NCBI GenBank assembly: GCA_016169945.1
Contig: JADLSH010000249.1
Location: 1,426,001-1,490,000 of the forward strand
DNA: 64,000 nt
Reading direction: 5' to 3'
Source: Trachythela sp. YZ-2020
Lineage: Eukaryota; Cnidaria; Anthozoa; Malacalcyonacea; Clavulariidae
A program made the position numbers and the translations under genes. This document shows positions 58,601 through 64,000 of this stretch, one piece after another (the stretch's first letter is position 1; every line of letters starts with the position of its first letter). Below the pieces are notes generated by a model. It was not told where the DNA came from. It ran no database searches and saw nothing but the letters and a program-made list of their open reading frames with translations.

Positions 58601-61152
58601 CATCCTCGTTTGACCTCGTTACTATTAATTATAAATGTCACGAAAGGGCCCATAGTAATTGGTTTAATAAGTTGTGAATTTCCCGCCATTCGTTTTTAAT
58701 ATTTGACGTATATGTTTGCTGTTCGTGGGTTGTTGGCGTCACGTTTGTTTGGCGAAGTAAAATAAAAAAAAAAATAAAAAAAATCTTCTATCCACTGAAA
58801 TACATACCACATTCATTAAAGCAAGGACGTAACGAGATACTCGATCTTTACCATGAAAGTCGACAACAGACTTATCTGCCACAGCCATTGATTCGATGTA
58901 TTTCTTTCCCACTTTGGCTCGGAGTTCTTTCTCGCTCGTTGGAGCCAATTTTAGTCCACCTTAATATGCGAGAACATTTTCACTTTCAAAAACTAAACAC
59001 TTCGAAATATCCGTTCTTTCAGTTTTCGAAAGAGTAGAATATTTTTCAATCAAGATTAGGGTTTAAAAATTCACGGCCACCAGGTTTAATATCAGGCATG
59101 TTTTCGTCACACTAGTATATAAATACAGAAATGCAATCCCAAACAAATGACATTCACGCCCCCAACGTTTCGACAATTCAGGCTAGTGTCTGCTCTGGTT
59201 TAGGCAAGTGAATGTAATCCCCGAACAAATTACTCCGGTTTAAGTAAATGAATGCAATCGGCGAACAAATTTAATCACAACCCAACGTTTCATCAGCGGT
59301 GATCGAAAGTCTTGCGATTGCTTGCGTGTTATTGGTTGACCTCAACCGAACCGCAACCGAACCGCAACCGAACCGCAACCGAACCGCAACCGAACCTCAA
59401 ACGAACCTCAACTGAACCTCAACTGAACCCCAACCGAATCCTCAACCGAATATGAAACACAATACTGTACACAGTACTGTAACTTACGTGGCAAAGTGAT
59501 AAAAACGTTCGTTCTTTGTCCTTGTTTATTCCTCTTAGGAGTAAACTCTCGTCTGTTTCCCACCAAAAGCTGTTTGTCACTCTTCTCATCTAAAGCCATC
59601 CATTTGTGTGATGTGAAAGTGTTTACGATTCTCGAAGTGCCTGGCATCAAGGTAGCAAAATATGCACGCTTTTTTCGTCTGTCTACCCACATTAGCTAAA
59701 GTATGATGAAAGAACAGAATAAGGGTAATATTCAAGATTTTGGACATTTCGTTCGATAGAACGTTGAAGGGTTTTTGTATGGATACAAATTTCGAGCGAA
59801 AACTATATACATATTTTGGACCTAACCAGAAAAATGCACCTATACATGCAACTCGACTACATTGAGAAGTCCACAAAACCTGCGAAAGGGGAAGTGAACA
59901 CAAAAACGCATCGAGAATGTTGATTCGTATGAAATTATAGATGTGCATCTTGTATTCTCCTACCTTAACAATCCGTCCACTTCTATTGATAAATTTAATG
60001 AAGCTAAATTGAATATTTTTACGAGTAGATCTCGAGGTTTGTCTGGCGTTTGCTGGCTCTAAATGGAACAGTGCAGGAAGAGTTAACATGGGATGTTGGC
60101 TCTGTGACCGAGGTTCGATTCAACTGCAGTACGCAGTTGTCTGATTATAATTTCACCTCAGTCGCATGTGAGAAGAATGCTTCTGGATTACGCCTGTAGT
60201 ATTAAGGATTCTTACATTAAGGATTAGCTCTTAATTGCATCCCTTATTGGCCCAGTCTTATTACAGGAGGAAACCCAAAACAAACTAACCTTATTGATAC
60301 TGGATAGTTTTTTTTTATATCAGTTCTAAACTGTCCTCCCTAGAGATACAGTAAGGGACATATCTTATTGATCCAGTGTTACTACAGGAGGAAACCTAAT
60401 CTGAACAAACTTTATTCATACTGGATAGCTCTATCAGTTCTAAACTGTTCTCCCTAGAGGTCCAGTAAGGGTCATCTCTTATTCGTCCAGTGTTACTACA
60501 AGAGGAAACCTCGACTAAGCTAACTCTATTTATACTGGATAGCTCTATCATTTCTAAACTGTTCTCCCTAGATATCCAGTAAGGGTCATCTCTTATTCGT
60601 CCAGTGTTACTACAGGAGGAAACCTCGACTAAGCTAACTCTATTTATACTGGATAGCTCTATCAGTTCTAAACTGTTCTCCCTAGAGATCCAGTAAGGGA
60701 CATCCCTGATTGATCCAGTGTTACTACAGGAGGAAATCGAAGTCTCCAGAGAAAACCTGCGGCGTTTCGTAGAGACAAACTGAAAGCAATCTTGTGATTG
60801 AAGCAAATTATATAATAAGAGAACTGCATATCCCAGAAATGCATGGAACCCCTATCGCAGTGGTGAAAGGTATACACGTACTAACCACTGTGTGTACCAA
60901 CACTCCGCAAATTATTAGTTCATCACTTCGTTTCATGTACACGAAATAATCGAGGTTATCATCCATTCACCATCACTCACCTATCCGGGTGATATCGAGA
61001 CCATCAAATCCTAGATCATGTTTTGGCAACTGACTGTGTCTGTAGATCAAATGTGGTCTACCAGTTCCATTTAGCTTCGCTTTATCAACGTACGAGGCAT
61101 TAACCAATGGTTCAATATACAACATGTCTTCATCCGTATTCACTACACCATA
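38670..61152 (-). CDS. ADAMTS-family metalloprotease with VHL-like and MAM insertions, 28 exons, 5' end missing
   Basis: I joined 28 exons on GT-AG sites with matching phases, giving 4017 nt and 1338 aa with no internal stop. The exons are 61152-60981, 60058-59964, 59695-59488, 58959-58808, 57232-57149, 56376-56246, 55376-55357, 53836-53728, 53323-53180, 52459-52318, 51783-51670, 50889-50735, 50444-50381, 49788-49677, 48849-48703, 48377-48127, 47622-47514, 47205-47069, 46058-45938, 45540-45460, 44348-44164, 43776-43515, 42710-42584, 42040-41827, 41042-40895, 40654-40511, 39873-39617 and 38801-38670. Members of this family are secreted zinc proteases acting on extracellular matrix; the substrate is unknown here. 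Signal peptide and first prodomain exons were not found and may lie beyond 64000. A stop TAG at 38672-38670 closes the last exon; further 3' splicing is possible but not needed. Confidence 0.9.
39100..39515 (-). mobile_element. Non-LTR retrotransposon 3' fragment with (ATT)n tail
   Basis: An (ATT)n run at about 39190-39220 lies next to minus-strand sequence whose translation resembles the conserved end of a reverse transcriptase ORF (FKT... LLN patterns), with stops. This is the usual layout of a 5'-truncated LINE. It interrupts unit 5 relative to the other units. Confidence 0.55.
39918..40275. mobile_element. MITE with ACACACGTAAAAA-type inverted ends, copy 1
   Basis: Ends resemble inverted TACACACGTAAAAATCTCACATCTTG. 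The interior is made of repeated CAACTTGT/ACAAGTTG words. Copies 2 and 3 are at 41110-41709 and 43116-43450. Confidence 0.7.
40296..40474. mobile_element. GATGAGAGTTGATG MITE, partial copy
   Basis: Matches the right half of the fuller copies at 44609-44891 and 58344-58622, ending tcgtttgaccgggggctta. Confidence 0.7.
40895..42710 (-). CDS. Three exons: C-terminal TSP1 repeats
   Basis: Exons 42710-42584 (rest of the second repeat, RMRCSG... to CNTHPC), 42040-41827 ([20 protein letters not shown]...) and 41042-40895 ([16 protein letters not shown] ... NCRKPAC). Phases are 1 to 2, 2 to 0 and 0 to 1. These tandem repeats usually mediate matrix binding in the family. Confidence 0.9.
41110..41709. 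mobile_element. ACACACGTAAAAA MITE copy 2, interrupted
   Basis: Both ends are present, but 41395-41660 is foreign. That insert resembles the SINE body (TTCTCCGGGTACTCCGG), so a SINE relative seems to have landed inside the MITE. Confidence 0.65.
42118..42575. repeat. Foldback element, about 150-bp arms
   Basis: About 42120-42275 (gaatcataacatgta, ttctgcgtcg...gataaaattgca) recurs inverted at about 42440-42575. It fills the intron between exons 42710-42584 and 42040-41827, and its right arm stops just short of the splice donor. Confidence 0.8.
43116..43450. mobile_element. ACACACGTAAAAA MITE copy 3, opposite orientation
   Basis: Begins tatacacacgtaaaaatctc and ends acttgcgcgtttttacgtgcgta. 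It is inverted relative to copies 1 and 2 and about 65 bp downstream of an exon end. Confidence 0.7.
43515..45540 (-). CDS. Three exons: spacer domain and start of second TSP1 repeat
   Basis: Exons 45540-45460, 44348-44164 and 43776-43515. [17 protein letters not shown] and NSDHLL have the feel of the ADAMTS spacer. A long linker rich in Glu, Lys and Thr follows, then [17 protein letters not shown], the head of a TSP1 repeat. The donor at 44163 is a gtgtgtgt run and the weakest in the gene. Confidence 0.85.
43880..44150 (+). mobile_element. Degraded LINE ORF2 C-terminal fragment
   Basis: Resembles the fragment at 50098-50321 (RMRWFGH-type ending, then a Lys/Arg-rich stretch) but is more decayed, with broken frames. 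Confidence 0.45.
44405..44608 (+). mobile_element. tRNA-derived SINE
   Basis: A-box-like GTGACAGAGTGGTTA and B-box-like GGCTTCGATTCC lie at the head. The shared body CAGTCGCATGTGGGAAG... and CTACGGTTACTCCGGCTCC follow. The same body is found at 48000-48065, 49480-49590, 60085-60195 and 60735-60790. Confidence 0.7.
44609..44891. mobile_element. GATGAGAGTTGATG MITE, full copy
   Basis: Ends ttaagccctgctaaacgagg and tttttgaccggggctta form an imperfect inverted repeat. The interior has several inverted ATGAGAGTTGATG/CATCAACTCTCAT words. Confidence 0.75.
45098..45372. repeat. Interspersed repeat with 'tacctccgcc ... gacagacaaacaaac' ends, copy 1
   Basis: About 275 bp, from gagggcactcaaagactgc to a (CAAA)n-rich end. 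Further copies are at 49815-50093 and 52870-53098 (same orientation) and 56805-57105 (inverted). All lie in introns of the protease gene. The class is not recognised. Confidence 0.75.
45938..49788 (-). CDS. Six exons: cysteine-rich domain split by an inserted MAM domain
   Basis: Exon 49788-49677 starts the cysteine-rich region (ELKSECAVI..., [11 protein letters not shown]). Exons 48849-48703, 48377-48127 and 47622-47514 form a MAM domain: [46 protein letters not shown]. Exons 47205-47069 and 46058-45938 resume the cysteine-rich region: [42 protein letters not shown]. The MAM block enters and leaves at phase 1, as a shuffled module would. Confidence 0.9.
46260..46429. repeat. 170-bp near-perfect palindrome
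   Basis: Arms of about 74 bp run from taagatttttctcggc to gccgagaaaaatctta around a short AT-rich loop. The motif ttcgttcgaatattccatcc in the right arm is also the 3' tail of the SINE just downstream, so the palindrome looks like two SINE tails in inverted orientation. Confidence 0.88.
46466..46680 (+). mobile_element. tRNA-derived SINE with TTCGAATATTCCATCC tail
   Basis: A box TTGCCCAGTTGG, B box AGTTCGATTCC, CACCGGAATCGCAGGGC between them, then gttgcatttttcgcaact and ggtctaaaaatgtatat. The same family is at 61505-61715 on the minus strand and as a tail-only relic at 59755-59855. Confidence 0.8.
47650..48065 (-). mobile_element. SINE relative with 114-bp tail units (short copies)
   Basis: Single tail unit at about 47650-47765. 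A body plus about two tail units lies at 47835-48065 (minus strand: body at 48000-48065, CCAAACACCGCAGG). A related single unit lies at 42815-42905. Confidence 0.65.
48935..49590 (-). mobile_element. SINE relative with five or six tandem tail units
   Basis: Body at 49480-49590, then repeated blocks carrying gatagctctatcagttctaaactgttct and cagtgttactacaggagga. Blocks are more diverged than at 60215-60790. Confidence 0.7.
49815..50093. repeat. Interspersed 'tacctcc ... gacag(c)aaac' repeat, copy 2
   Basis: Same orientation as 45098-45372. A LINE fragment adjoins it immediately on the right. Confidence 0.7.
50098..50321 (+). mobile_element. LINE ORF2 C-terminal fragment
   Basis: One frame reads [17 protein letters not shown], a hallmark of the end of some non-LTR reverse transcriptase ORFs, and runs to a stop. 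It is only about 70 codons long, so it is a 5'-truncated relic. Confidence 0.75.
50381..50889 (-). CDS. Two exons: first thrombospondin type 1 repeat
   Basis: Exons 50889-50735 and 50444-50381. The end of the disintegrin-like module (WCVAGRCV) is followed by [25 protein letters not shown] and GGKKCVGNS...VCK. The central TSP1 in ADAMTS proteins lies at this point. Confidence 0.92.
50920..51345. repeat. Minisatellite, TTTCCTAGCCATGTTTC core, about 45 bp period
   Basis: About nine imperfect copies of cattgtttcctagccatg with an aaggt spacer; clear 45-bp steps at 50931, 50976 and 51021, then irregular. A shorter array of the same core is at 53430-53640. Confidence 0.85.
51565..51660. repeat. GGT/GAT-rich microsatellite
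   Basis: Imperfect ggtggt/gatgat runs abut the splice donor of exon 51783-51670, within about 10 bp of it. Confidence 0.8.
51670..52459 (-). CDS. Two exons: disintegrin-like domain
   Basis: Exons 52459-52318 (phase 2 to 0) and 51783-51670 (phase 0 to 0). They encode [13 protein letters not shown]..., [14 protein letters not shown] and then [16 protein letters not shown] with ALNGTECG, the cysteine spacing of ADAMTS disintegrin-like modules. Confidence 0.88.
52870..53098. repeat. Interspersed 'gacagacaaacac' repeat, copy 3
   Basis: Same orientation as 45098-45372. It keeps the ttgaaccaaaatttaatgga block and ends ggtgaaaacataaccttatggaggta. Confidence 0.7.
53180..58959 (-). CDS. Six exons: reprolysin (M12B) metalloprotease domain
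   Basis: Exons 58959-58808, 57232-57149, 56376-56246, 55376-55357, 53836-53728 and 53323-53180. The domain opens with [17 protein letters not shown], typical of the ADAMTS catalytic start. It continues with [20 protein letters not shown] and [15 protein letters not shown]. The zinc site HETGHSLGMEHD spans the junction of the last two exons, with a Met-turn in GSIMAPLV. The exon at 55376-55357 is only 20 nt and supplies KEFGPA. No canonical RX(K/R)R site stands directly before the domain. Confidence 0.93.
53430..53640. repeat. Minisatellite with TTTCCTAGCC core, second array
   Basis: About four to five imperfect copies of the core seen at 50920-51345, directly beside the exon carrying the zinc-site start (53836-53728). 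Confidence 0.75.
54205..54935. mobile_element. Inverted-repeat element with a 17-bp minisatellite in its loop
   Basis: Left arm about 54205-54290 (ctgtaggatcaaactacctgaaa..., gacgtttcaagcgaag) and right arm about 54843-54930 are imperfect inverses. Between them, 54290-54845 is about 32 copies of GTAGTAACTGGACGTTA, with runs of copies sharing the same variant (cgttg, aaccgg). Confidence 0.9.
54967..55235. repeat. Two imperfect tandem copies of a roughly 130-bp sequence
   Basis: ttggt(t/c)aacttcaaatgtatt and the following atgtttt/ccattacgtgtatttgcca...catagtgaacaat recur about 130 bp apart. Confidence 0.6.
55614..55712. repeat. Hairpin, tatacaaacc ... ggtttgtata
   Basis: Ends and the inner cctttatcagat/atctgataaag segments are inverse. 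The loop carries ctcggctgcgcctcg. It resembles the hairpins at 21028-21122 and 62627-62731 in size and layout, but not in sequence. Confidence 0.75.
56408..56545. repeat. (AAAC)n/(AAAG)n-rich low-complexity tract
   Basis: Purine-rich run with aaacaaacaaac and gaaagaaag blocks, just outside the acceptor of exon 56376-56246. Confidence 0.8.
56805..57105. repeat. Interspersed 'gacagacaaacaaac' repeat, copy 4, inverted
   Basis: Reverse complement of the family at 45098-45372, ending ggcggagatatgcagtctctacgagtgct. Confidence 0.75.
57453..57826. mobile_element. hAT-type MITE, 374 bp, TSD CAGATGAC
   Basis: Perfect 15-bp terminal inverted repeat CAGGGCCTTTTTTAA, flanked by CAGATGAC at 57445-57452 and 57827-57834. 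CA-starting termini with an 8-bp duplication fit hAT. It has C-rich runs inside and no coding capacity. Confidence 0.92.
57862..58335. mobile_element. hAT-type MITE, 474 bp, TSD TATGCATA
   Basis: Starts CAGAGACGTAGC and ends GCTACGTCTCTG. TATGCATA flanks both sides (57854-57861 and 58336-58343). It contains a G run near 57972. It lies 27 bp from the preceding hAT-type MITE's target duplication. Confidence 0.9.
58344..58622. mobile_element. GATGAGAGTTGATG MITE, full copy
   Basis: Same family as 44609-44891, beginning just after the target duplication of the element at 57862-58335. Ends are aggatgagagttgat and catcctcgtttgacc. Confidence 0.72.
59341..59450. repeat. 11-bp minisatellite CGAACCGCAAC
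   Basis: About nine or ten copies with tct/act variants, in the intron just 3' of the second VHL-like exon. Confidence 0.85.
59488..60058 (-). CDS. Two exons: VHL beta-domain-like module inserted between prodomain and protease
   Basis: Exons 60058-59964 and 59695-59488 read on from the prodomain (phase 1 in, phase 1 out, internal junction phase 0). Landmarks of the von Hippel-Lindau beta domain in order are F-x-NRS-x-R, then [26 protein letters not shown] and VFITLP. By hand alignment to human VHL, the Trp of LMWVD and the His and Trp of SHKW fall on pocket residues W88, H115 and W117. The Y98 and S111 positions are Phe and Thr. No alpha domain (elongin-binding) follows. RRKKR in the second exon matches a furin consensus. 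In human VHL this fold reads hydroxyproline in HIF-alpha inside cells; here it would be extracellular. The function is unknown. Confidence 0.8.
59755..59855 (-). mobile_element. SINE 3' tail relic
   Basis: On the minus strand: ggtccaaaatatgtatata then tttcgctcgaaatttgtatcc, matching the tail of the 46466-46680 family. No head is recognisable. Confidence 0.5.
60085..60790. mobile_element. SINE pair: plus-strand head, then minus-strand copy with 114-bp tail array
   Basis: A plus-strand head with GAGGTTCGATTC and CAGTCGCATGTGAGAAG lies at 60085-60195. From 60790 downwards a minus-strand copy has its body at 60735-60790 and tandem tail units starting at 60649, 60535, 60421 and 60300 (periods 114, 114 and 121), with a partial unit to about 60215. 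Two SINE-like copies thus face each other. Confidence 0.75.
60981..61152 (-). CDS. Exon: ADAM-type prodomain part
   Basis: Follows a ctttgttctag acceptor. It encodes [16 protein letters not shown] and later [11 protein letters not shown], the usual end region of a reprolysin propeptide. It starts at phase 0 and ends at phase 1 (gtgagt donor). The phase-0 start means at least one coding exon lies upstream. Confidence 0.85.
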
Positions 61153-61504
61153 CTAGAACAAAGACAGCAAAGAGCATTCAGTCAGTAAAAACACTAACGA
61201 GTTCAGTTAATTAATATAGGAAAGCGTTTTGTCATTTGGGTTTCATATCTGACAAAAGTTATTAGTGTTTGTAATAGAATCTTGAATGCGTGGTTCCACT
61301 GTACGTAGCGATAAACAATTATTAATACAGTAAAAACATGCGTAGAAGAACCTAAGTTTTTCCAAGTTAGCATAAACAGGTTCTTATTTAAAATGAGAAG
61401 TTAGGCTCTTTAGGTTCTTAACAGGTTCTTATTTTTCAAAGAGAAAAATGTTTGCTACTGATGGGCATGGCCTTTTTATTGTATGGTTTACATAATACTT
61501 GCTA

Positions 61505-61715
61505 TAAAATAGAAGGTTTAGGTGGATGGATATTTCGAGTGAAATAATATATACAATATTTTAGACCTTAGCGGGAACGGCTACGAAAAATGCAACTCTA
61601 AGTCCTCCGACAGGAATTGAATCTGCGGCCCTGCGATTCCGGTGCAGCGCTCTGACCACTGAGCCACAGAGCCCAGTTGCCAAGCGTTAACCGCAAGTTC
61701 ATGTATATATATAGA
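61505..61715 (-). mobile_element. tRNA-derived SINE with TTCGAAATATCCATCC tail
   Basis: On the minus strand: gctctgtggctcagtggtcagagcgc (A box), caccggaatcgcagggccgc, AGATTCAATTCC (B box), then ttgcatttttcgtag and the tail with ctcgaaatatccatcc. It is the second clear copy of the 46466-46680 family. Confidence 0.82.
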
Positions 61716-62626
61716 TGCGGAAAAAATGTCTTCAGTCTAAACATATTCACACCCTTTATGCACTTGTATATCAAGTTATGAAAGATTCACTGAACAAAAA
61801 ACAACATAACATCAAAAACATGTCTGTGTTAGGGTATATTCATTGACCGAGTTTCTCAAAATAAGAACCTGTTTCAAATTCTAGGCTAAAATAGGTGTCT
61901 AACGTATTTACAATAATTTGCTCTTCATTTAATTCATGCTCAGATAAATTTAAAACTTATTTGAAAAGACTCCTGTCAACGATAAAATAATTTGACACTT
62001 GCTCACTCGAAACATATTTGCGAAAAAAGTCACTGCTACTAAACTTTGGGTACGGTTGTAATGTAACACCATAAATACGCGCTGCTCTGCAGTGAACTGA
62101 CCCATTTTATCCTTCTGCAGGTCTGAATTTAAACATATTTCTTAATTTAAACATGTTTCTTTTAAATTTTCTAATTTTTATTTCTTTCAGTTTTGTCCCA
62201 TGAGTATACAAGACCTTGTGTTCTTACCCAACCATTAATTCAAAGCAATTATAGAGCTGTCAAATTACTACAATACGTTATAGTTAATTTGAATTTGAAA
62301 GGGTTCAGCTTTTTTGAGACACACTGTATATGGTAAAAACTATGTATCATGAAAGAAGACAAACAAGTTTTACTGAACAAAAGATCGGAAATATAGTTTC
62401 AACTTGCAGACACAAAAGCAGATTTAAAATAAAAAACCTACAGAAGTAAAGGAATGCATGGTGTTTGAATTCCCACACGCCCACATTTCGACCAATACTA
62501 TTTAAGAATGGAAAATCTTTTCGAAATCACTCGCCACTTGATATAATCGCTTATTGCGTGAAACAGGCTGTAGTGCATGGATACCTTGAGATAAGCGAAA
62601 ACTATGTATATATAGTATATATTTAA

Positions 62627-62731
62627 CAATTAGATTATGAGCTCAAGATTTCTATGAGGTGATAGTTGATGAGTGCGAAGCCCGAATGAACTATCATCTC
62701 ATAGAAATCGAGAGCGAATAATCTAATTGTT
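62627..62731. repeat. Hairpin aacaattagattatgag ... aataatctaattgtt
   Basis: Arms of about 45 bp (inner block ctatgaggtgatagtt / aactatcatctcatag) around a loop with gagtgcgaagcccg. Confidence 0.85.
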
Positions 62732-62829
62732 TTAGTAGAAACCAGCAAGAAAACAGTATTTCAAAATGTTTTTCATAATTTATTGAAATAAATTCGTTAA
62801 AAATCGCGCCGAGGAGATGGCTGTTTCGC

Positions 62830-62870
62830 TACTCGCTATCTATCGACAATTAGATAGCGAGTAGCGTAGC
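62830..62870. repeat. Short hairpin cgctactcgctatct ... agatagcgagtagcg
   Basis: 15-bp perfect arms, 11-bp loop, about 100 bp right of the larger hairpin. Both may belong to one repeat. Confidence 0.85.
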
Positions 62871-64000
62871 CCATGCATAGTGCAATAGTATACTAGTATG
62901 ATTCTACTAAATATATATAGTACTATATAAGCGCCCTAGTTCATCGCCGTGCTAATCAGAAAATGATATACGAATCTGAGTTCGCGTCTTGCTCAAAGCA
63001 AGATGAATGAATGAATTTTTGTTGTTAATAATATGTTGTAAGAGTGTCAGAATTCGTATAATCCCCGAGCCATCAGCGTAGGGAGTAAGCTCAAGGCAAG
63101 AGTATATACTATTTCCACACGATCAAGAGTTATTGGTAGTGTCCTCTGCCAACCCCAATATGTCAGGATTAACCTTTTGGGTCATTCTGACACAGCGACT
63201 CCTACTGTGATGCTTACGGAGGACGCTAGATTTGGTTCATGGTTTTTCATTTTCATCATACATTTGTTTTTATATGTCATGTTAACATATTCAGACGTTT
63301 TTCTGAATACATAAATAAAAGAAAACTGGAGGTGTTTGCACTTGGCCGTTTTGCGCGGTGAGGCTATTAGCGTGTATTTCGCTAACGTACGGCAAAATTA
63401 AAATATAATTCAAACTACAAAGTGCCGCCATGGCCGCTACGTGGGATTACATTATAATGCAATAATTAAACCAGCTGAGATGATTTCCAAAACTGTATAT
63501 TATATATGTCACGAGATTTTTACAGTTGTACAAAATACATGTTGTTACGCGTTTGTAAGTAATTTATTTCCAAACGCAAACTTATTAGAATACTGCATGA
63601 TCGAAAAAGCAATTACAGTATAGCTTCGACTGCGCATTTTATTATTTTTATTCCAGCATGCATGTAGCTAGTTTAAAATAGCAAAATAGAGAAAAGTCCG
63701 CACATTTAAGTGAATTATTTTTATTTGATGCGAGTCGTCATGCTTTAAAACTGCTTTATCTCTATATAAGTGTGTATATTATAAGTGTTTAGACAGGTAT
63801 TTTCAAGACATAGACATTTTACCACGCTACTAAAAATTGGACGCAGTTAAGTTCAAACTACGAACAGGTCCATTCTATTTATAAGTACGCATGAAAAGAA
63901 TGCCGCGCATCTCAAATTTAATGCGTTTTGGCAAGTAGTTTACATGAGATATTAAATTTGTACGATTCATGAATCTTACGGTTAATTTATTATTCGCTGT

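Larger units (their letters stand above)
61716..64000. other. AT-rich sequence without recognised coding exons
   Basis: No exon resembling a signal peptide or ADAM prodomain start was found on the minus strand. The region may be the intron 5' of exon 61152-60981 or partly upstream sequence. An open frame at 63441-63623 (plus strand) shows no recognisable features. Two hairpins are listed separately. Confidence 0.6.

Noticed and set aside
59488..60058. A separate, nested VHL gene on the same strand
   Set aside because: The outer splice phases match the prodomain and protease exons exactly, no independent start or alpha-domain exon was seen, and the frame is continuous through the module.
63441..63623. 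60-codon plus-strand frame as a small gene or upstream exon
   Set aside because: No signal peptide, domain or splice context was seen, and it is on the strand opposite the protease gene.

Overview
This is metazoan nuclear DNA, most likely from a cnidarian (inference). It carries a multi-exon, GT-AG spliced extracellular metalloprotease gene, dense short inverted-repeat transposons, tRNA-derived SINEs, a tyrosine-recombinase retrotransposon and AT-rich introns. No bacterial, organellar or CRISPR features are seen.

Left part (1-39617): a head-to-tail array of about 6.1-kb units starting at 1, 6096, 12190, 18300 and 30276. Units 1-4 each carry the same intronless minus-strand gene of about 571 codons, with an N-terminal helical region and a beta-propeller-like C-terminal half. 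Unit 4 is interrupted by a hairpin element and a 4.85-kb PAT/DIRS-type retrotransposon whose pol and recombinase genes are frameshifted. Unit 5 lacks the 571-codon gene, carries a 5.1-kb terminal-inverted-repeat element with an 8-bp target duplication, and merges into the 3' end of the gene on the right.

Right part (38670-61152, minus strand): one ADAMTS-family gene. I could join 28 exons by hand, with every splice phase matching, into 4017 nt of open frame (1338 aa) ending in a stop. The 5' exons (signal peptide, start of prodomain) were not found. The order is prodomain, a two-exon VHL beta-domain-like module, reprolysin metalloprotease (HETGHSLGMEHD), disintegrin-like, TSP1, a cysteine-rich domain split by a MAM domain, spacer, three TSP1 repeats and a terminal MAM domain. 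The VHL-like module and the internal MAM are both phase 1-1 insertions into an otherwise standard ADAMTS scaffold. They are the most interesting protein-level finding here.

The two parts are linked. Every array unit contains decayed copies of the last MAM exon and of the edge of the preceding exon, so the array arose by duplicating the 3' end of this gene. The intronless gene sits between two copies of a roughly 50-60 bp sequence from the start of the last intron, and is absent from the unit that still serves the protease gene. Introns of the protease gene are packed with MITEs, SINE relatives with 114-bp tandem tails, minisatellites and LINE fragments. The last 2.8 kb (61153-64000) shows no recognisable coding exon.
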